NCBI GenBank assembly: GCA_030248215.1
Contig: JASANG010000238.1
Span: 153,251 to 217,250 of the forward strand
Reading direction: 5' to 3'
DNA: 64,000 nt
Source: Enoplolaimus lenunculus
Taxonomy: Eukaryota > Nematoda > Enoplea > Enoplida > Thoracostomopsidae
Positions within the stretch are counted from its first letter, which is position 1; every line of letters starts with the position of its first letter. Position numbers and translations under genes: made by a program. The notes below the pieces were generated by a model. That model was given only the letters and a program-made list of their open reading frames with translations, made no database searches and was not told where the DNA came from. Positions 33,382 to 46,308 of this stretch are shown here, one piece after another.

Positions 33382-34806
33382 TGCGGGTACTTATAAAAGT
33401 CAAACATTCCTCGTTTATAGGCCATGATTTCCAATTTTCAAGCTCTTGCAACACCGGGTGGGGTTAAGGTTTAGAGCATCTTCTCTTATGAATTCGGGCA
33501 AAAATTTTCTGCAAGCGCTAATTGGCTCTTCATACAAACGCAATTATTTCGCCTTTTGGGCAAACGCTAATTTGTTTTTTAGCAAAGTCTGCATTTGCTA
33601 AAAATATTCCGCCAAACCATTGGTACATCTGCACAAATACTGTATTGGTATTTCGAAACTCTTACTGACGTAAAAATTTCCAGACTAAAATATTTAGAAT
33701 TTTAAACAAACAATAGTCTTAAACAGCAAATAAAGTTGTGTCTGAAATGGTTAACAAATGAATGTTCCATGATTAAGAAATTACTACTGCCAATTTATAA
33801 AAATAAGTTTTTTCCTTCCAAGAAATAATTGTCTTTATTCCAGAAATAATTTATTGATCTTAGTGTTTGTTAACGAGTTGCTCCGCTTGTATTCTTATTA
33901 AATAATTGAATTTTAAGATAGTTTGGGTTGACATCGGGCTCTCTACAACCCAAGTTTACGTCTAGGACGCATCCGTGGTTGAAAAATTAGGGAATTTGAT
34001 TTAGCTTTAGCACTCAATTTTGGAGTCCGCTGGCAACCCTGTTCTAAAACTTAATATATGTTTGGATAATTATCAAAAAAGTCTTTTATTTCAGAGATAT
34101 TTGCCTAATCTTCCTTACTATTTCTTAATTTCAGACAGATTTGTCTTATATATACGTCAAAAATATTTGTCTTAATCGTTTATGAAACAAAGTCTTAAAT
34201 TTAAGTCTAAGTCAGAAAAGTTTCAGCCCAAATTTCTGAAAATTTTCAGAAATAAAAGTCTGATAATTCAAGGGCACATATATGTATGTAGGGAGTGCGT
34301 ATTGCGACATGTCTTAATAAATTTTAGACAATATTTTTTGAATATCAGACAATTTGTTTTATATATTGCGCACAATTATAGTTCAATTCATTTTTGTGAA
34401 TGATGTTTGAACTTTTTCAGGATATAGAGCTTTAAAAATATTTTGATATAAAGCAAGTGATATCGTGTTTGTGTGCTAATTAAAGATCAAGATAAATTGC
34501 CTACTCGATGCATTTAATGGGTGCCTGTAGGTGAATATAACATGTGTTTAATTGATATTTGTTTGTATATTTGTGTTTTTATCAACAGTTTTCGGGGCAA
34601 TTAATTTCCTTCCTAACGGTGTTTGCGACGCCACCTGTTCGTTATACTGACCGCAATTAGGGCAGAAAAATTCCGGTCAAACTTTACAATAATTTATTGT
34701 TCGGTGTCATGGTTTGGAAAAAGTAGGCAGTTATAAAATGATGTTGAATTTTCCTGTTCAAAACGGTTATTTAAAATGTTGCACGAATTTGTTTTAGCTT
34801 ATTTTT
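33382..34806. other. Gene-free AT-rich stretch
   Basis: Low-complexity AT-rich sequence with recurrent AGTCTTA and TTTCAGA words; no coding or repeat structure I can support. Confidence 0.4.
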
Positions 34807-37800
34807 TTAAAGAATAATCAATTTGTTGCCGAAACTGGAGGCGTAGGCAGACCGCCGGTCGTACCTTAAAAAGAAAATGTTGAGTTTTCAATATGCAGGC
34901 GAAAATGAGTAGAATAGCAAATGTTTGTTTCATACAGAAATTCTGCTTACCAATTTTTAATTAGCTTTACGAAACCAATTTTGTTAGCATAAGTATGTAT
35001 GTATTCATTTTTTCTAATTATGTTTCATTTCATATATACGCCAGATGGTGCTTTGAAAGTAAAATATTAATGCAAAACTTACACAAATCCTGAAACTAAT
35101 TCGAACCCAGCTAAATATAACATTCCGAGTATATATGTCATTGTTTTGGCTGATTGATAAGTTGTCTCATGGGTATGTGGGTCGACTGCTAATGTTACTA
35201 ATGATTGCACGCAGTCAGAGGGCACGTTAAGTATTTTCGGAGGACTGCATACCAGTTTGATAAAACGCATTTTGACGTACGAATTTAGCTAGCAGCAACG
35301 TTTTGTGCAGCTTCAAGTAGGGGTATATTCCAAAAAAAGCGTTTTTCTATCAAAACATTTGGTATGATTTGACGCGTGATTGCAACCACCATAAATTGTA
35401 TTTGTTGCCGCAGTCAATACTGAGGCTACTGTAGATATACCTATTTTTCGAGCCAACATTGTCTTTATCAAAGTCCATTAAAACCTTAGTTTTTTCAGTT
35501 CTAAAAAATGGTCTCTCAGAGACTTAAAATAAAGCTACTCTCTACTATTTAAATATCCCGCAGCAATTAAGCTACTTCAAAATAAAATAAGCAAAGTTTT
35601 TGTTGACAAACATGTAAACAACCACACCATGCAGTCGTCTTAGATTTATGCTGGAAATGGCTCATAGTTATTGAGAATTAGGCTCTTTAGTGCATTTAAC
35701 TGGTACGCTGGTTAGCTTGAGTTATTTCAAACAACCTAAAGGCTTAAAACGTTCCATTAAGCACTTAAAACTAAAGGATTGGTCCAACTTAATAAGTGCT
35801 GCTGGGTATTAAGATTAAAGTTAGGCAGGAAAAGGCTTTGAATATTATTTTTAGCCGTGCAATAGCTTATTAACAGTAAGGCGCATTCGCTCGCTGTGAA
35901 AATATGTTCTCAAACAAGCGGTAGCGTACAAGTATGTGATTCGGAAGAACAATAATCTATGCTACAACAAACTTGTACCACGGTCTCAAGTGCATAAGTT
36001 TTACTCTCTTTACTCCGAACCATCGAATGAGAGGTATTTTTCATCACTGCCGCATGTAAAATCATCATGCCGTGTGCAGTTTTCGTGTTGTATTTGATCA
36101 CAGTATAATGCCTGCGGAAATGGTTAAGAAATTAAATGACACACAGGCGTGGGTCAAGATCTAGCTCTAATCCCTTATAGTCATGATATAACCGGATATT
36201 CGTTTCCATTTTCAGTATTTTTACTATCCGTTTAAACCGCGCTAATAGTCCAACATGTACAATTGTAGTTTCATATTTGAACCAGTTTGCAAATTTTGTC
36301 AGCTTTAGTCTAATAATATCAAGCTAATCTCGGTGTTTTGAACGGCATCATAAAATTTAACTGACGTTGTAATTAGCAAAAAAAAGATTAACCACCCCCT
36401 GTGTTTTCTGGGCTTATTATTTGAAGATCATTTATTCGTATTGAATGCAAGGCACATAATTCCGATATCCTGCGGTAATATAGGATGTAAATTTTAGACC
36501 ATTCACAGCTTAACGTAGTAAATTTTATCGTCTTAAGAAGGTATACTTAAGCTTATGAAGGCATACTTGTGGGTTTTTGAAAAAATTGAGCAAAAACTGT
36601 TGAATTAATGCGTTTTTGTTGTAATTAAATCTTAATGGATGCAAGCTACGTGTGAGATATATTTCAGAAAATTTCATACGTGAGCGGACGGTGTTTTATA
36701 ATACAAGCTTTAGCGATATACTCATTAAAAGCTTCGCAAAATTTTGTAAACAATTCAAATAATTCTATTTTGTACTGCTTTGCTAATTTCAAAATTAATA
36801 TTAATGAGATACAGTTTAAGATCTAACGATATGCCTATTAGACGTCAATTTGAAAGAACGAATCATTTGCTGGTGGTTAAAGCTTCAGGATGGTTGGGAA
36901 AATAAAGCAAGATGCAGATATCACCGTTTATTAAAGAAAAAGGGTACAACGCAATCTTATATTTATATCATTAAAGCTGGAACGTCCCGCATACTTACGT
37001 TATAATTAAAGGTAGAATTTCTCACATACGTATTTTGGGCAACCTTTCAGTATTACTTTGTTTACAATATTTTCTAAAGAACACAAATGTGAATGTTTCG
37101 TGCAAAGACAGTTTGCCTGCAGATTGTTGTGGGTTCGCTAACTTTGCGCATTGCGCAAAGCCGGCTGACTAGTAAATTTTATTCGGTTTTCGAATTATAT
37201 TATAGTATATTATAGTAATGGTTAATTGTATTCAACAGAAAACCCGGTAATCAGTGAAACATATATCAAATTAGGTAAAATATTTAAAACTATTCATAGC
37301 GATGAAAGACAATGCTCCACTTAATAATTGTAGCTCTCAAAATATGTAGGCAGGATTAAAACCTTGACAGACAGCACAATGCTCCACTTAATAATTGTAG
37401 CTCTCAAAATATGTAGGCAGGATTAAAACCTTGACAGACAGCGGTAAGAATTGACTGGCTATCCCTGAACTACGGGCAGGGTGTAAATTGACTGTCAAAA
37501 TAACGGAATCGGATAATGATCGAAATAAAGGACATGGAAACTGAAAAGGGATATTGAAGTATAAAAGTTTCAAAAATGTTTTATTTTTCAGCCAACACAA
37601 TTGAAATGTGCAAATATTCAGTGAGCTTTCTAAAGGTTTAAAGAAAAAATGATAGATGCACCAAAATTTTTAAGATCTTGGATAAATTTCGTAATTTGTT
37701 TCATTTAGAACATTTTGCAGCATGGCTGTAATGAAAAACTGCTACATATATACGTGATTTATGACTAATTTTGAGCGTAAAAAATAACCGAATTTCCGGT

Positions 37801-38162
37801 ATCTCTATAACGGAAACAGATACCGATTTTTACCGAAAACGCAAGCAAAAACGGATATCCGGTTACACCCTCACTTACGGGTATGTACAACAGTTAGACG
37901 CATAATCACACCGAACTTTCACGTTTTGTATTTTACTACCAAATTCGTAGAGTACAAATGTTTCGCCAAATATTGTGTGCATAAGTTTATTTTTTGTATT
38001 TTTGTTTGACATAATACCAACGAAATTTAAATCAGTTGACGGTTTTATCTTGCCTTTAGAGTATTGGAGGAAACATTCGCAGTTTCTGTCATTTTTTGAC
38101 ATCAGCAAGACAGGTTGCCAACCAAACGATTTGAAATTGTGTAATTTTTCAAACGAAATCAT
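34807..38162 (-). CDS. Unrecognised four-exon gene, about 226 residues
   Basis: I do not recognise the product. Exons 37879-38162, 35979-36111, 35083-35288 and 34807-34864 join with consistent phases (2, 0, 2) and clean sites: donors GTAAGT at exons 1 and 3, GTACAA at exon 2, and acceptors ending GCAG, CTAG and TAAG. The start ATG has an in-frame stop four codons upstream with no acceptor between. The protein starts MISFEKLHNFKSFGWQPVLL, has a cysteine group (RCDYASNCC) near residue 90, a basic middle, a hydrophobic stretch YILGMLYLAGFELVSGFV near residue 200 and ends GNKLIIL. No signal peptide is visible. Intron 1 contains a perfect 67-bp tandem duplication. The model rests on phase and codon plausibility only; individual exons, especially the last, could be wrong. 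Confidence 0.5.
36977..37052 (+). repeat. 38-bp hairpin repeat, rearranged copy
   Basis: CTGGAACGTCCCGCATACTT and, after an AT-rich spacer, CTCACATACGTATTTTGGGC; both halves of the motif are present but separated. Confidence 0.45.
37310..37443 (+). repeat. Perfect 67-bp tandem duplication
   Basis: The unit starting CAATGCTCCACTTAATAATT is present twice, at 37310 and 37377, without differences, in the first intron of the unrecognised four-exon gene. Confidence 0.93.
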
Positions 38163-39991
38163 GTTTATAAATCATAGTTTGACGTTGGTGTGTAGTAGTT
38201 ATCTATGAGAAACAAACACATATTCCAATTCGCTCAGTATTGCGCATCTAAACTGTCTAAACCATTGCGTTCTATCAGGGGGACCAGCAAGATAGTAGCG
38301 AATGGTGGGCCACTCCCCATCCTCCGAATTTTAATGATACGCCCGTTGTCGAATTAGCTGCTGCGCTCATGCGTTCGGCCTTAAGCGCAGTAAAATGTTT
38401 TAGCCGATCGGACTGAGTCGCACTCACCGCTAAGATGACCTATGAGGTTCGGCAATACCTTAAAATCTCTCACACAAAAGTTATTGTGTAGTTTGGTATT
38501 ACGCGAAATCTCTGCATGCTGCCTCAAAAATTTAGCGATTCTTCGTAAAACACATTGAGCTCTGGACTGGCTAAGTACTGAAATAATCTTAGGGGTGCGC
38601 TATACAGCGCCGCGTTGTTTGTCATTTCAAACAATAATTTTGGTGGCATTTGCAGCGTGCTTATGGTTCCAGTTACGCGCGGTGGCGGACCGGGTCGTGC
38701 AACGGTAGTCAGCGATGTGCGGCGATGTGCGGTGGACAAAGTATAGTGCAATCCTCATTTCATCATAGAAAGCATGTGGTTGACTAATAATAAACGAGTC
38801 GTCCACCAAAACATTAGTTTTTTGGAAAATTCAAAACATGAATGCTGAACTAAATTAGTTCGGTTAATTAATCTTGTAGTCACGTTCACGAGGTCAGCTG
38901 CGTAATTTAACATGAGACTGCAATAAATATTAACTTTATAAGCGTATACGGTTTTAGACTTGAACAAGAAGGTTTGTTCTACTAAATGAATCAAGCTATA
39001 TTATCGTGAAGCCTGGAAACAACTGAATATTCTTATTTGACGGCTTGAACTATGATTAATTATTAGCGTTTTGCTAAGTGCTACCACCAGTAGATTCGGC
39101 TGAAGGGGACCGCCTCTTTTTCTGATAAACATAAATTAAACATTTTACAGGGCATGTACCGTTCTAGTTAGAAAATTGAAGATGAACGCCCATATGAACA
39201 GTGTTAGGACAGCTTAAATAACTTTACTCAAAACACGTAACGCAGTGCGTTATATATAGTATATATGAGTCTTTCCAGGGCCCATATACTCTAATGCGTA
39301 TACTACCTATCACCGATTAGTGATAGATTTAAAAATGACAATCTCCAGAACTAAGAACAATTCAATTGCGAAAAATGTGCTGATTTTCGTTCAAACGTCA
39401 TCATTCACTGGTCCGAAACGTAGAACACGTATTACCAACCAGAGATATATTCTACATACATATGAGAATACGGGAGTAGGTATCCGAATTTCATGCGTCA
39501 ATAAATCATTCTAGCACTTGACAATATTCAAAACAAATTTCTGCATTTCGTTTCCGCTACTAAATAAATTCTTTCGTCCACATACATACATGTGACGTCG
39601 TAATTGCGTCATATCTTGATATAATTTGGTCGAATGCAATACCATTATAAGACTTCCGGTTGGTTAAAGGCAACTTTTAACCTAATGTCGCATGAGAAAC
39701 TTTAAAAGTTTAATGTTTATACATCAATGAGTTTACAAGTTAATAAAGCGTACACAAGAATGTTACATAGTCAGTCAATAGCCTTGCGACGCGAAGAATA
39801 TCCAAGGGTTTGTTATTTTTTGACCTCAGTAAAATGAAATTTTCTCCTAGCATTTGATTTTTGCCAATTTATGGTTTGAAAGCGTTAGGAATAAGATCTG
39901 GTTTGATCGTCGTCTTAAATAGCATAGAGCAACCTGTTAGTTGTTTCATTGAAGAAATTTTTCATATTATTTCCTGCGCAACTATTATTTT

Positions 39992-40554
39992 CAGATAGGT
40001 CTTGGATCCAGAAATTTCTGGTGGGGGAATGCACCAGTGCAAAATGTTACTTTTTGGCACATGTTCATTTCTCAATAGCTATAGGCTATTCAGAAGTTTT
40101 AGTTTTACCCTCAGCTTTAGGCTTAAGCTTGAGCCTACGCTTTAGGCTACAGTTTGGGTCTAGGCTTAGGTTCGTGCGTAGGCTACACGGGTCCATAGGC
40201 AAATGGATGCAATGGAGCGACTCAGCCTCTCTGCAGCCAAATTGGCGCTTTTTATTCCCCACACTTGAGAAACTCACTCGCAGTGCCGACGCAGACAGGG
40301 GTGGAGGTTCCCCCAAACCCCAGGATTGGGGTGCCCATACTCGCGAGCAAAACGAGCGAGAAGCCACAAGCAATTAAACTTGTCAATGCACATAGAAAAT
40401 TAGTTGTGCTGGATTTCGGTGCGGAGCCCCAAAACTGTGCAATCTTGAGATATCGGAACAAAAATTTGCATAAATTTGATTTTAACCCTGAGAAAAATTA
40501 CACTCGGGAGCCGGTGGGGGATCCTCTTTCCCCACTCCCCTCTGGATCCGCCCT
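39992..40554. mobile_element. hAT-like element with CGGATCCAG ends, second copy
   Basis: The left end CTTGGATCCAGAAATTTCTG and right end CTCTGGATCCGCCC are inverted. A TTAGGC-like run (about 40100-40180) is inside. A third, one-ended fragment with CGGATTCAGAAATTTCTG lies at 50853-50960. Confidence 0.5.
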
Positions 40555-40985
40555 TGTTCAGATCTCTTGCATCATGTCTATGTCTGGTGCGTCTAAGTTA
40601 CAGTAACAATTGAGCGTTGAAGAATTCGCAGGCGACGCAAGCGGAATGCTCGCGCAATTATATTTGATTAGTCCTTAAATAAAAAAATTTAAGTTTTGGG
40701 TATGGTTAGAAAAAGTGATTTTTTCGCTAGATCTCTCAGATCCGCACCAAAAACTATGCAGAAAACTTCGCGAGTGAAACGAGCCAGAAGCTTGAAGTTA
40801 CTTCAGCATCGAATCCCTTTGCAAACCGCCAAACCACCATGGTGACGCCCCTGGTGTGTAGAAAACATGCTTCATAAAAGTAAAGGTATTATGAAAACAT
40901 ATTTTATCGAAAATAATATTGTGAAAATTAATCAGTACATATAATGGTAAACGCTTACGTTGAAGTCAGGCTATCTTGTGGTTTA

Positions 40986-41353
40986 TTGTAGTGGCCCGGA
41001 TATTAAGAGGGGGACTGATATTAACTTGGCCTCTACATTGGGTGCCCCATGTTATTTGGTTACAGACTGTTATTTGTGTTTAACTCGCTCTCCGTCGCCC
41101 TTCGCTGCTGATATAATATCCGGTATTGCAACTATTCGTGGATATAAACGTTTATTTGTTTTGTATCAAAAACTTGGGCGATATAATGCAAGCTATACTT
41201 AGGAATGTACTTTCAAAACTTAAGTATGTTTTTAAGTTTCGAACTCAACCTTATTTGGTATTGGAGTTATTTGTGCACTACAATTAGAGAATTCACATTT
41301 ACGGACTTTAATTACGGTTTAGGGACTCTCAACGCTTACGGACTCTTAACCGG
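40986..41353 (+). mobile_element. TA-flanked MITE, copy D (right end missing)
   Basis: The left end TTGTAGTGGCCCGG after TA and the interior match copy B; similarity fades near 41353 before the right terminal repeat. Confidence 0.75.
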
Positions 41354-41885
41354 GACGACCTTAAAATAACATGGGCCGTGCAAATAATTGATTATCGTAA
41401 TGTGAATCAATATTTGAGCTTGACATAATGCTAGTGAATTAAATTAACACCTTAGGAGAATTCAGAGAAAATATTAATGGGCTCGAAAATTTGTTTTTCA
41501 GTTCAATTTATCTGATGATCTCGTATAAACGGTCGCTTGTTTAACGATGCCATGCAGTACCAAGATGCAGCATACAAAACGCTTTCATGTTCGACGGAAG
41601 ATATGAGCAAATTTTTAGGTTTTGTAACAATATGAGTTTCTTATACAGATTAATATATAGAGTAAAACTATTACTGGATTCTATCACACTCTCACTGCAT
41701 TGTACCTATGTTTAATAGATTACAAGCTCCAGTTGGTGTCTGCGGGCGGCTTAATGTTCAATAATATTATTCTACCATTTTTGAGCCAGAATCGGGGTAT
41801 GCAGCAAACTTAATACCAGTTTCGGTGAATTTAAATGCCTTAATTAAATTTCGCATACCAAAATGCATGAATCGCATGTGGTTTG

Positions 41886-42090
41886 TTGACCCATGTACGA
41901 ATAAGGGGCGGAACGTTTTTCTTTGGGACTGCAACAGACTAAGCTTAAGCTTTAGACGAATTTTTTGCTTATGCTTAGGCTAATAGATATAAGCTTATTG
42001 TTTAGCCTTACGAATAGGCTTGGGCTTAGGCTTAGGAATTTGCTCATGCTACTACTACTGACTTGTTCTACACATTCGCCATTTTGTTCC
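41886..42090 (+). repeat. Dispersed repeat with TTAGGC-like run, copy 3
   Basis: GACCCATGTACGAATAAGGG, GCGGAACGTTTTTCTTTGGG, then GGCTTGGGCTTAGGCTTAGG and GACTTGTTCTACACATTCGC. It carries the clearest uninterrupted TTAGGC units. Confidence 0.55.
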
Positions 42091-43814
42091 AGGTTTATAT
42101 CAGTGATGTTGTACTACAAACTGTTGTGTCGACCAATTTTCTGTCTAGTTTAACACAGTGTCCATGCTCATATTTAGACTGGCTATTTTAGTTGTCTATT
42201 TATCAATTACTGAGCAAAAAACGTTTTGTTTGGCCGGTTTATGTCTACGTTTGGCTATACAACGCTTATATCAGGCGCGCAACAACTGATCCAACAACGG
42301 GTGGGGTTCATTTACAAGGAGCGCAATATTTAATAATACGCGGAAGCGAGTGAAAAACCGAACACAATTTTAGCACTAAACCTTAATACAATGTTTTGGT
42401 TTTGAAATTCTGAAGAAGACACCGTCTCGTTGCTGTGATCCTGCTCTGTATAACTGTACTTGTTTAGTTTGCCTGTATCAAACTTGATTGGTTTTGTTCA
42501 CGTTGGGTGTACAAGATGTTTTAATACTAAACAGAATCACGGTTTGAAACCATGGCGCTCAATATATATATGTTGGAGGCCGATGAAATTCAACGGACCT
42601 AATTAAACTCGTAAGTCTTCATGATCTGTGGCGTATACAAAGGGATGGATGCAGAGAATATATTTTTTCGTAATTTCTGGAGATACAAGAAAAACACGTT
42701 TATTAGACTCTATGAAATAACCTTCACTATCTAAAGGTCAAAAAAGCTTCCTGTGTATGAATTATAAACTGCTGAACTGAAATCCTGGCTTCGCTCCTGT
42801 TCGTGACATTTTATTCTCTTTCAACTGATTTTTGATGCAATGTCACAACCATAGTGAAAACATATTCAGCGGGGTAAGCAGCCTCGCATGACATGATTGC
42901 TACGAGCCAGGAATTTTTAGAATCTCATTCTCATTTTACTCGTTGCATGTCCAGGTATCTTTGAGCTATTAAACGCCTTCAGTTGGCGAGCTGAAACCGG
43001 TAGAACGTTTACCCAACAGGCAATCAGATTCGCGGGGCAAGGAGAAGCAACGGAAATCATGCTTAAACTTTGATATTAGATATCTGATTGTGGCGATATT
43101 TTGCCAGTGATCCACACCGTCGCTCGCATCAAGAATCACAGACGTATTTTCGCAAGGGAGGCCTTGTGGAAAAAAGTAGATTCACTTCTTGGTCCTCAAA
43201 AATCATTAATGCAATCTATGCATTACTGTAATTGTGGCTGCTGTTTCGAACACGTAATTCGCAATTATGTTAAGTTTACACATGCTAAAGGGGCAAATAA
43301 TTTTCAGTAGTGGTACACAGGAATTTCAAACAACAGAGTGACAGTTTTCTAGAAGACGTCCTGACCTCAACCTTTCGCCCCTCTGGCCCGCCAATATGTC
43401 ATTAAAATGTGATATTTTCATGTTACGTAATAATATACGTGGTGCTATTAGTAAAATGCGTGGAAAACAAATCGGCTTTTGTACATTGTAAACCTTTCAG
43501 TTTTTCCAGCGTTCTGTATGTTACAGTTTTCTGTAATGATTGGCTTTCACATATGGAAATCGTTTTTAATCTTTAGCATCTCATAAACAAAATTTCAAAT
43601 TCACCTTACAGAGCCAGCCAAATTGCAATGAAAACAACAATAATGATGTTGTGTTATTTTTTACTCTCTATATGACGACAAGTGTAAGATGCAATTTGAT
43701 ACGTAACGTTGACGATATATATTTTTTGGGTTCTTGTACACTTCCCCAACTGTGTTTCAAGTTTTCAAAATTTGGCATAACCAACGTTTAGGATTAGGCT
43801 TTGGTTTAGGTTTA

Positions 43815-44217
43815 CTGTAGTGGCCTGAATAAGAGGGGGACTGTACCCCCTGTTATTCGGTTACTGAGTGTTATTTATTTTTAACTCGCCCTCCGCCGCC
43901 CTTCATTACTGATATAGATTCGGTATTGCAACTATCCGTTGAGTTAAACGTTGATTTGACTCGTGTCAATAGCTTGAGTGACAATGCAAGGTTATACTTA
44001 GGAAGGTACTTTCAAAACTTAAGCACGCTTTAAAGTTTCGAACTCAACTTTATTTGTTCCTGGAGACATTTATGCGTTACAATTATGGATAATTGACATT
44101 TATGGACTCTAATTAGGGTTTAGGGACTATCCGCTTACGGAGTTTTACGGACTCCTATTGATTGGGACTCAAAACGGGGACCCCTCTTATTACTCCCTCT
44201 TATTCGGGACACTACAG
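43815..44217 (+). mobile_element. TA-flanked MITE, copy E (403 bp)
   Basis: Both terminal repeats and TA flanks are intact; it lacks the ATATTTATTTGGCC block found in copy B. Confidence 0.85.
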
Positions 44218-44482
44218 TAGCGTTGATTTCTTGGCTTCAGCCAAGTGTGACAAACCAAGATATTTTAAATATATTTGTTTGACACAAAAGACTAGACGAA
44301 AGAATAAACCATTTTTAAACAAAATGGGAAATCGTTTGAACAAGCCTTAATGGGATTTCTGTTTGATTTTACATTATTAAAATATATTTCACGAAAAAAT
44401 GGAAGCATTCATACCTTGCACTTTTTTACTTTTGTACCATTCAGGCAATTTCATTTAAGTCTGTATATAATGTCCTGCATTT

Positions 44483-44750
44483 GAGCCCCCTCGGGCTCGG
44501 ACGTCAGCCTCCTACAGCTCGGTGGTTATCGTAAACGTCTCCCACCCGCGAAACTGGGGATCGAATTTTTTCTTGAAATTACATCTCATGAAATCGAAAA
44601 TACCTGCATTTGAGCCCCCCTCGGGCTCGGACGTAGGCTCCTATAGTTCAGGGGTCATCGTAAACGGCTCACACCCGTGAAACTGGGGGTCGAATGTTAT
44701 CTGAAATGACATCTCATGAAACTGAAAATATTCATGTGAGAAAGGGTTAA
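44483..44750 (+). repeat. tRNA-like SINE (family A), tandem pair
   Basis: Two head-to-tail copies (about 44483-44604 and 44605-44750), each with GAGCCCCCTCGGGCTCGGAC, a tRNA-like core (CTATAGTTCAGGGGTCATCG, GGGGGTCGAAT) and a tail with ATCTCATGAAA. The second ends TATTCATGTGAGAAAGGG. Tandem SINEs suggest unequal exchange or insertion of one at the tail of another. Confidence 0.6.
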
Positions 44751-45560
44751 AATTTGGTCGTAAAAGTTTGTATCCACAATGCAATTTTCCTGCTTGATGC
44801 AAAAGTTAAGTTGTGATTTTTCTAATTGAAACAGTACGGTGTTGTGAGAAAAGGTGGCTTCATTAATAAACCTGCCATATTACCATCCAAGTGTGCTATT
44901 TCCCCGGCCTTATTTTCTCGTGCCTTATACCCCCGCGAGATTTCTGTTCATGTGGATACCATATTTCACCCTTTCCTTGTGAAGCTTCCTCAATCATTTA
45001 ATACCGTCTGACAAAATGCGGCACCTGGAAGGGGGAATATGGCATGGTAGGGTAGCGTATATGGCGCAACACGGGCCATTATATTAGCAAAAACCATGGA
45101 CCCTCCCGACAGTGCTTTCTAGAAAGTGGACCCTTTAAGAAAAAGTACTACCCTCTAAAAATGGTCTTAAAACCAATACTGTTTTAGGAGCTCTCTATAA
45201 TACATGCTGCTTCTGCCATGGACTTTTTAAAACAACATGCCAACATATAATACCTCCTGTTTTTAATGTATCCACTTTCAATAAAAAATTTCTACTTCTA
45301 CGACTTTTAGGTATAGAGAGCTAAACAACTGTTATGATTAAGTAGGTTTAAATAGGTTTTTTGGTTGTTTGTATATTAAAGACGCCATATACGATGTCTG
45401 TTGCTTGGTTGCCAGCTATAAGGTCAACAAACCAAAAAGTACCTATATCATTGGTGTGATATACCATCAATGACGGTAGGGCGATAAGTGTTAAAGTGGT
45501 TGTCTTTATATATAAGTTTTAGATGCGTGAGAAGTGTACGTGTAGGTAAAGTAGGGTAAA

Positions 45561-45730
45561 CGGGCTCGGCAAGCCCGTAGCCAGCTCACCTTGCTAGGGG
45601 AGATAAAAAGCTTTCAGGAGGGGCATACAAGAGTTTTCGTTGACTTATACAAGCAAGGTTGAAAAGTTTCTAGGGAGGGCGAACTTTCTCCAGGGGGGCG
45701 GAGCCCCCTAGCCCCTTGGCTACGGACCCG
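45561..45730. mobile_element. hAT-like MITE with CCCGTAGCC ends, copy 3
   Basis: Ends AAGCCCGTAGCCAGCTCACC and GGCTACGGACCCG with the family interior (GGAGGGGCATACAAGAG) in opposite orientation to copy 1. A GGGGGGCGGAGCCCCCTAGCCC palindromic stretch is near the right end. Confidence 0.6.
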
Positions 45731-46269
45731 ACGCCCCAGAATCCGAATTCCCAACAATCAGAATATTTTGTCAGAGGCACTGCTTTGCATAACAGTTAAA
45801 AATCTGCCAATTTTGTTTTAATTGCCAATATTTCCGTTGGTTTTCGTACTTTCCATCACTAATTCAAATTTCTAGATACCACTTAACAGTACTAAAGTGC
45901 GCTTGGGTAATACCGTAATAAATGGCACGTTTGATTGGTTACTTTTGCTAACACACTTTGACGGCAAAACACGAAATAAAGCACCACCGCTCCGCTCTGT
46001 AGTGGTTTTGTTTTAAAACAGTTTTTATAAAGCCATATGTTCAACTGTTAGCTTTGACAACTATATGCTGTAGGTACTGTTTTAGACTTTAAACTAGTAT
46101 TTAGTGCCGATTGTTTTGAATTTATGTAAAAAATGAACATAGGCAGCTATAGTACATGGAGGAATCACCTGTAGCTCTCTAAGTAACTTTTGTGTAAGGT
46201 AAACGCAGTATAAATTGGAAAATTTTCAACTGTAGCAAGTTGATCGAAAACATTGTCACTGGGTCTCAC

Positions 46270-46308
46270 CTGCGTCCCCTCGAACCGTATTATGGTGGCG
46301 TCGTCCAT
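46270..46308 (-). CDS. Possible first coding exon (13 codons)
   Basis: An ATG in a good context (AAACATGG) opens MDDATIIRFEGTQ and ends exactly at CAG|GTGAGA, a strong donor, in phase 0. The codon content differs from the surrounding AT-rich DNA. I could not find the following exon to the left, so this is a candidate start exon only. Confidence 0.3.

Larger units (their letters stand above)
38163..46269. other. Repeat-rich intergenic stretch
   Basis: Apart from the listed MITEs, SINEs and the TTAGGC-type repeat, nothing clear is seen. An open frame at 43101-43310 (plus) and a short acceptor-bounded frame near 42605-42690 (minus, KYILCIHPFVYATDHEDLR) look mildly coding but stand alone. Confidence 0.4.

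Noticed and set aside
35083-35288. TMEM107-like membrane protein from the LAGFELVSGF segment
   Set aside because: The resemblance is limited to a few hydrophobic residues; the first membrane helix and the rest of that family are not present.
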